Of a stretch of 5,395 bases of DNA, positions 4,580-5,395 are shown piece after piece. Location of the stretch: the NCBI GenBank assembly GCA_028293365.1, contig JAQGOX010000525.1, positions 1-5,395 on the forward strand. The letters are read 5' to 3'. The DNA is from Verrucomicrobiales bacterium. Its GTDB lineage: Bacteria > Verrucomicrobiota > Verrucomicrobiia > Limisphaerales > SXQI01. The position numbers and the translations under genes are program-made. Position 1 is the stretch's first letter. The number at the start of each line of letters is the position of its first letter. The notes beneath the pieces were generated by a model. The model had not been told where the DNA came from and did no database searches. It was given only the letters and a program-made list of their open reading frames with translations.

Positions 4580-5395
4580 CTATGGGAACTGTACAATCCG
4601 GTAGAACCGGTTGTCGGCTCCGTTGTTCGCAGTGTCGGAATAGGATAAAGACTGAGCTCCATCCGCCGCTGTGATAACTCCGCTGGCCGGGGTCCAACTC
4701 GCGTCTCCGAGTGAATGTTTGAATTCCACTTCGTATCGGGCGTTACCTTGCGCCTGCCAGGTTATCGTCCACCCAGCAGCACCCCCTGTTGCTGAACTTA
4801 ATGAAAGGATCCGAAAACCACCGGATCCTCCCTGCGTATCAAGCGATCCATAGAGCGACATCTCGAGCAAATCATCGAGACCATCGTGATCTGAGTCCGT
4901 GAGGGTGTTGCGGAAAAGGTACATCGAGCTTACGCCGTAAGCAGCGCCCGCGCTTAAATCATCTGCAAAGCTCTCAAATACGACGGATCCATCGTCCAGC
5001 ACGGCCATCGGTATTGAGAGCGAATCCCCGGCAAAACCAGTCGAGCGGGAAACGCTGATCAACCGCAGTTGCTGCGATTGCAAATCATAAAGCGCAACAT
5101 CGCTGAAACTGTTGGTATCATTGGCAGTTTCGGCAACGGAGTAAACCGTCTCGTACGCAACGAACCTGCCATTCGGACTTAAAAGCGGAGGGGCCTGAGT
5201 ATGTTGAAAATGAAGCGGCAACTCGTTCAGCGTTTGACTCGCCACATCATAAATTACGAACTTCGACGGAGCGACCGGAGTTTTAAAAACCGAAAAGCCG
5301 GCGAGTTTCCCTCCGTCATCCGAGATCGACGGAAACAATAGATTTTGGTCAGTAATTGTCGTCTCCGTTCCCTGAAGCAAATCTCTTACAACAAT
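4580..5395 (-). CDS. PD40/TolB-like beta-propeller secreted protein, C-terminal 271 residues, start beyond the right edge
   Basis: The frame is open to the edge and the first visible residues are VVRDLLQGTETTIT, which is interior propeller sequence, so the gene is 5'-truncated by the window; the TTG at 5380 is not a real start. Repeats of the PD40/WD40-like type follow: PSISDDGGKLAGFS (about 22-35), VIYDVASQTLNEL (47-59), LLSPNGRFVAYET (71-83), VALYDLQSQQLRLISV (100-115) and AVLDDGSVVFES (131-142). DSDHDGLDD (167-175) is a thrombospondin-type-3/EF-hand-like calcium loop. The last 90 residues form a beta domain of the pattern 'W-i-W-a-g-a-rYeVe-k-s-l-a-W-p...rFYRivqfp' that ends many exported Verrucomicrobiota proteins. 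It is probably a cell-surface or secreted protein; its ligand is unknown. No terminator is visible after the TAG at 4580-4582. Confidence 0.8.
   Translation of the reverse strand: MVVRDLLQGTETTITDQNLLFPSISDDGGKLAGFSVFKTPVAPSKFVIYDVASQTLNELPLHFQHTQAPPLLSPNGRFVAYETVYSVAETANDTNSFSDVALYDLQSQQLRLISVSRSTGFAGDSLSIPMAVLDDGSVVFESFADDLSAGAAYGVSSMYLFRNTLTDSDHDGLDDLLEMSLYGSLDTQGGSGGFRILSLSSATGGAAGWTITWQAQGNARYEVEFKHSLGDASWTPASGVITAADGAQSLSYSDTANNGADNRFYRIVQFP

Noticed and set aside
4404..4697. 97-codon minus-strand ORF overlapping the right-edge gene and family 1 copy 2
   Set aside because: It overlaps the well-supported propeller gene in another frame and then runs through repeat sequence; no family resemblance.
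4807..4829. Inverted repeat around two GGATCC sites
   Set aside because: It lies inside the coding sequence of the propeller gene, encoding ordinary residues near the Gly-rich linker, with no sign of a regulatory role.

Overview
The window looks like accessory, repeat-rich DNA from a Verrucomicrobiota-type bacterium (Pedosphaera or Limisphaerales style). This is inferred from protein style, not from a marker gene. The clues are a secreted protein ending in a DxDxDG calcium-loop motif plus a verrucomicrobial-type C-terminal beta domain, a Tat-exported polysaccharide-deacetylase-like enzyme, GGAFTTAGG propeller-type repeats, weak or absent Shine-Dalgarno sites, and many short hairpin-bearing intergenic repeats. 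No rRNA, tRNA or CRISPR array was seen.

Left part (1-1379): a minus-strand fragment of a propeller-like surface protein runs off the left edge. It is followed by two small orphan genes, 642-1115 (+) and 1119-1379 (-), which converge with only 3 bases between their stop codons.

Middle part (1380-2638): about 1.26 kb with no convincing intact gene. It holds a decayed piece of a REP-associated tyrosine (Y1) transposase (1660-1767) that runs straight into a 99-bp repeat (1743-1841). After that come a 35-bp array of alternating CCACGT/ACGTGG boxes, a possible frameshifted nuclease scrap, a double hairpin, and a second repeat family (2305-2416) that carries a clean 20-nt hairpin insertion. A small candidate ORF (2387-2578) overlaps that repeat.

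Right part (2639-5395): one solid gene, the Tat-exported NodB-like polysaccharide deacetylase homologue (2639-4018, minus). Upstream of it lies a second, uninterrupted copy of the hairpin-bearing repeat (4094-4188), then a second copy of the 99-bp repeat (4415-4512). The window ends in the C-terminal 271 residues of a PD40/TolB-like propeller protein (minus strand, start beyond the right edge).

The most striking structure is the nested order: 99-bp repeat, hairpin repeat, deacetylase, hairpin repeat, 99-bp repeat, with each family in direct orientation. With the transposase remnant and the hairpin that appears to have jumped into one repeat copy, this suggests past activity of a RAYT/REP-like system. 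It may equally reflect the general tendency of such repeats to cluster between genes. No intact new defence or mobile system is evident.
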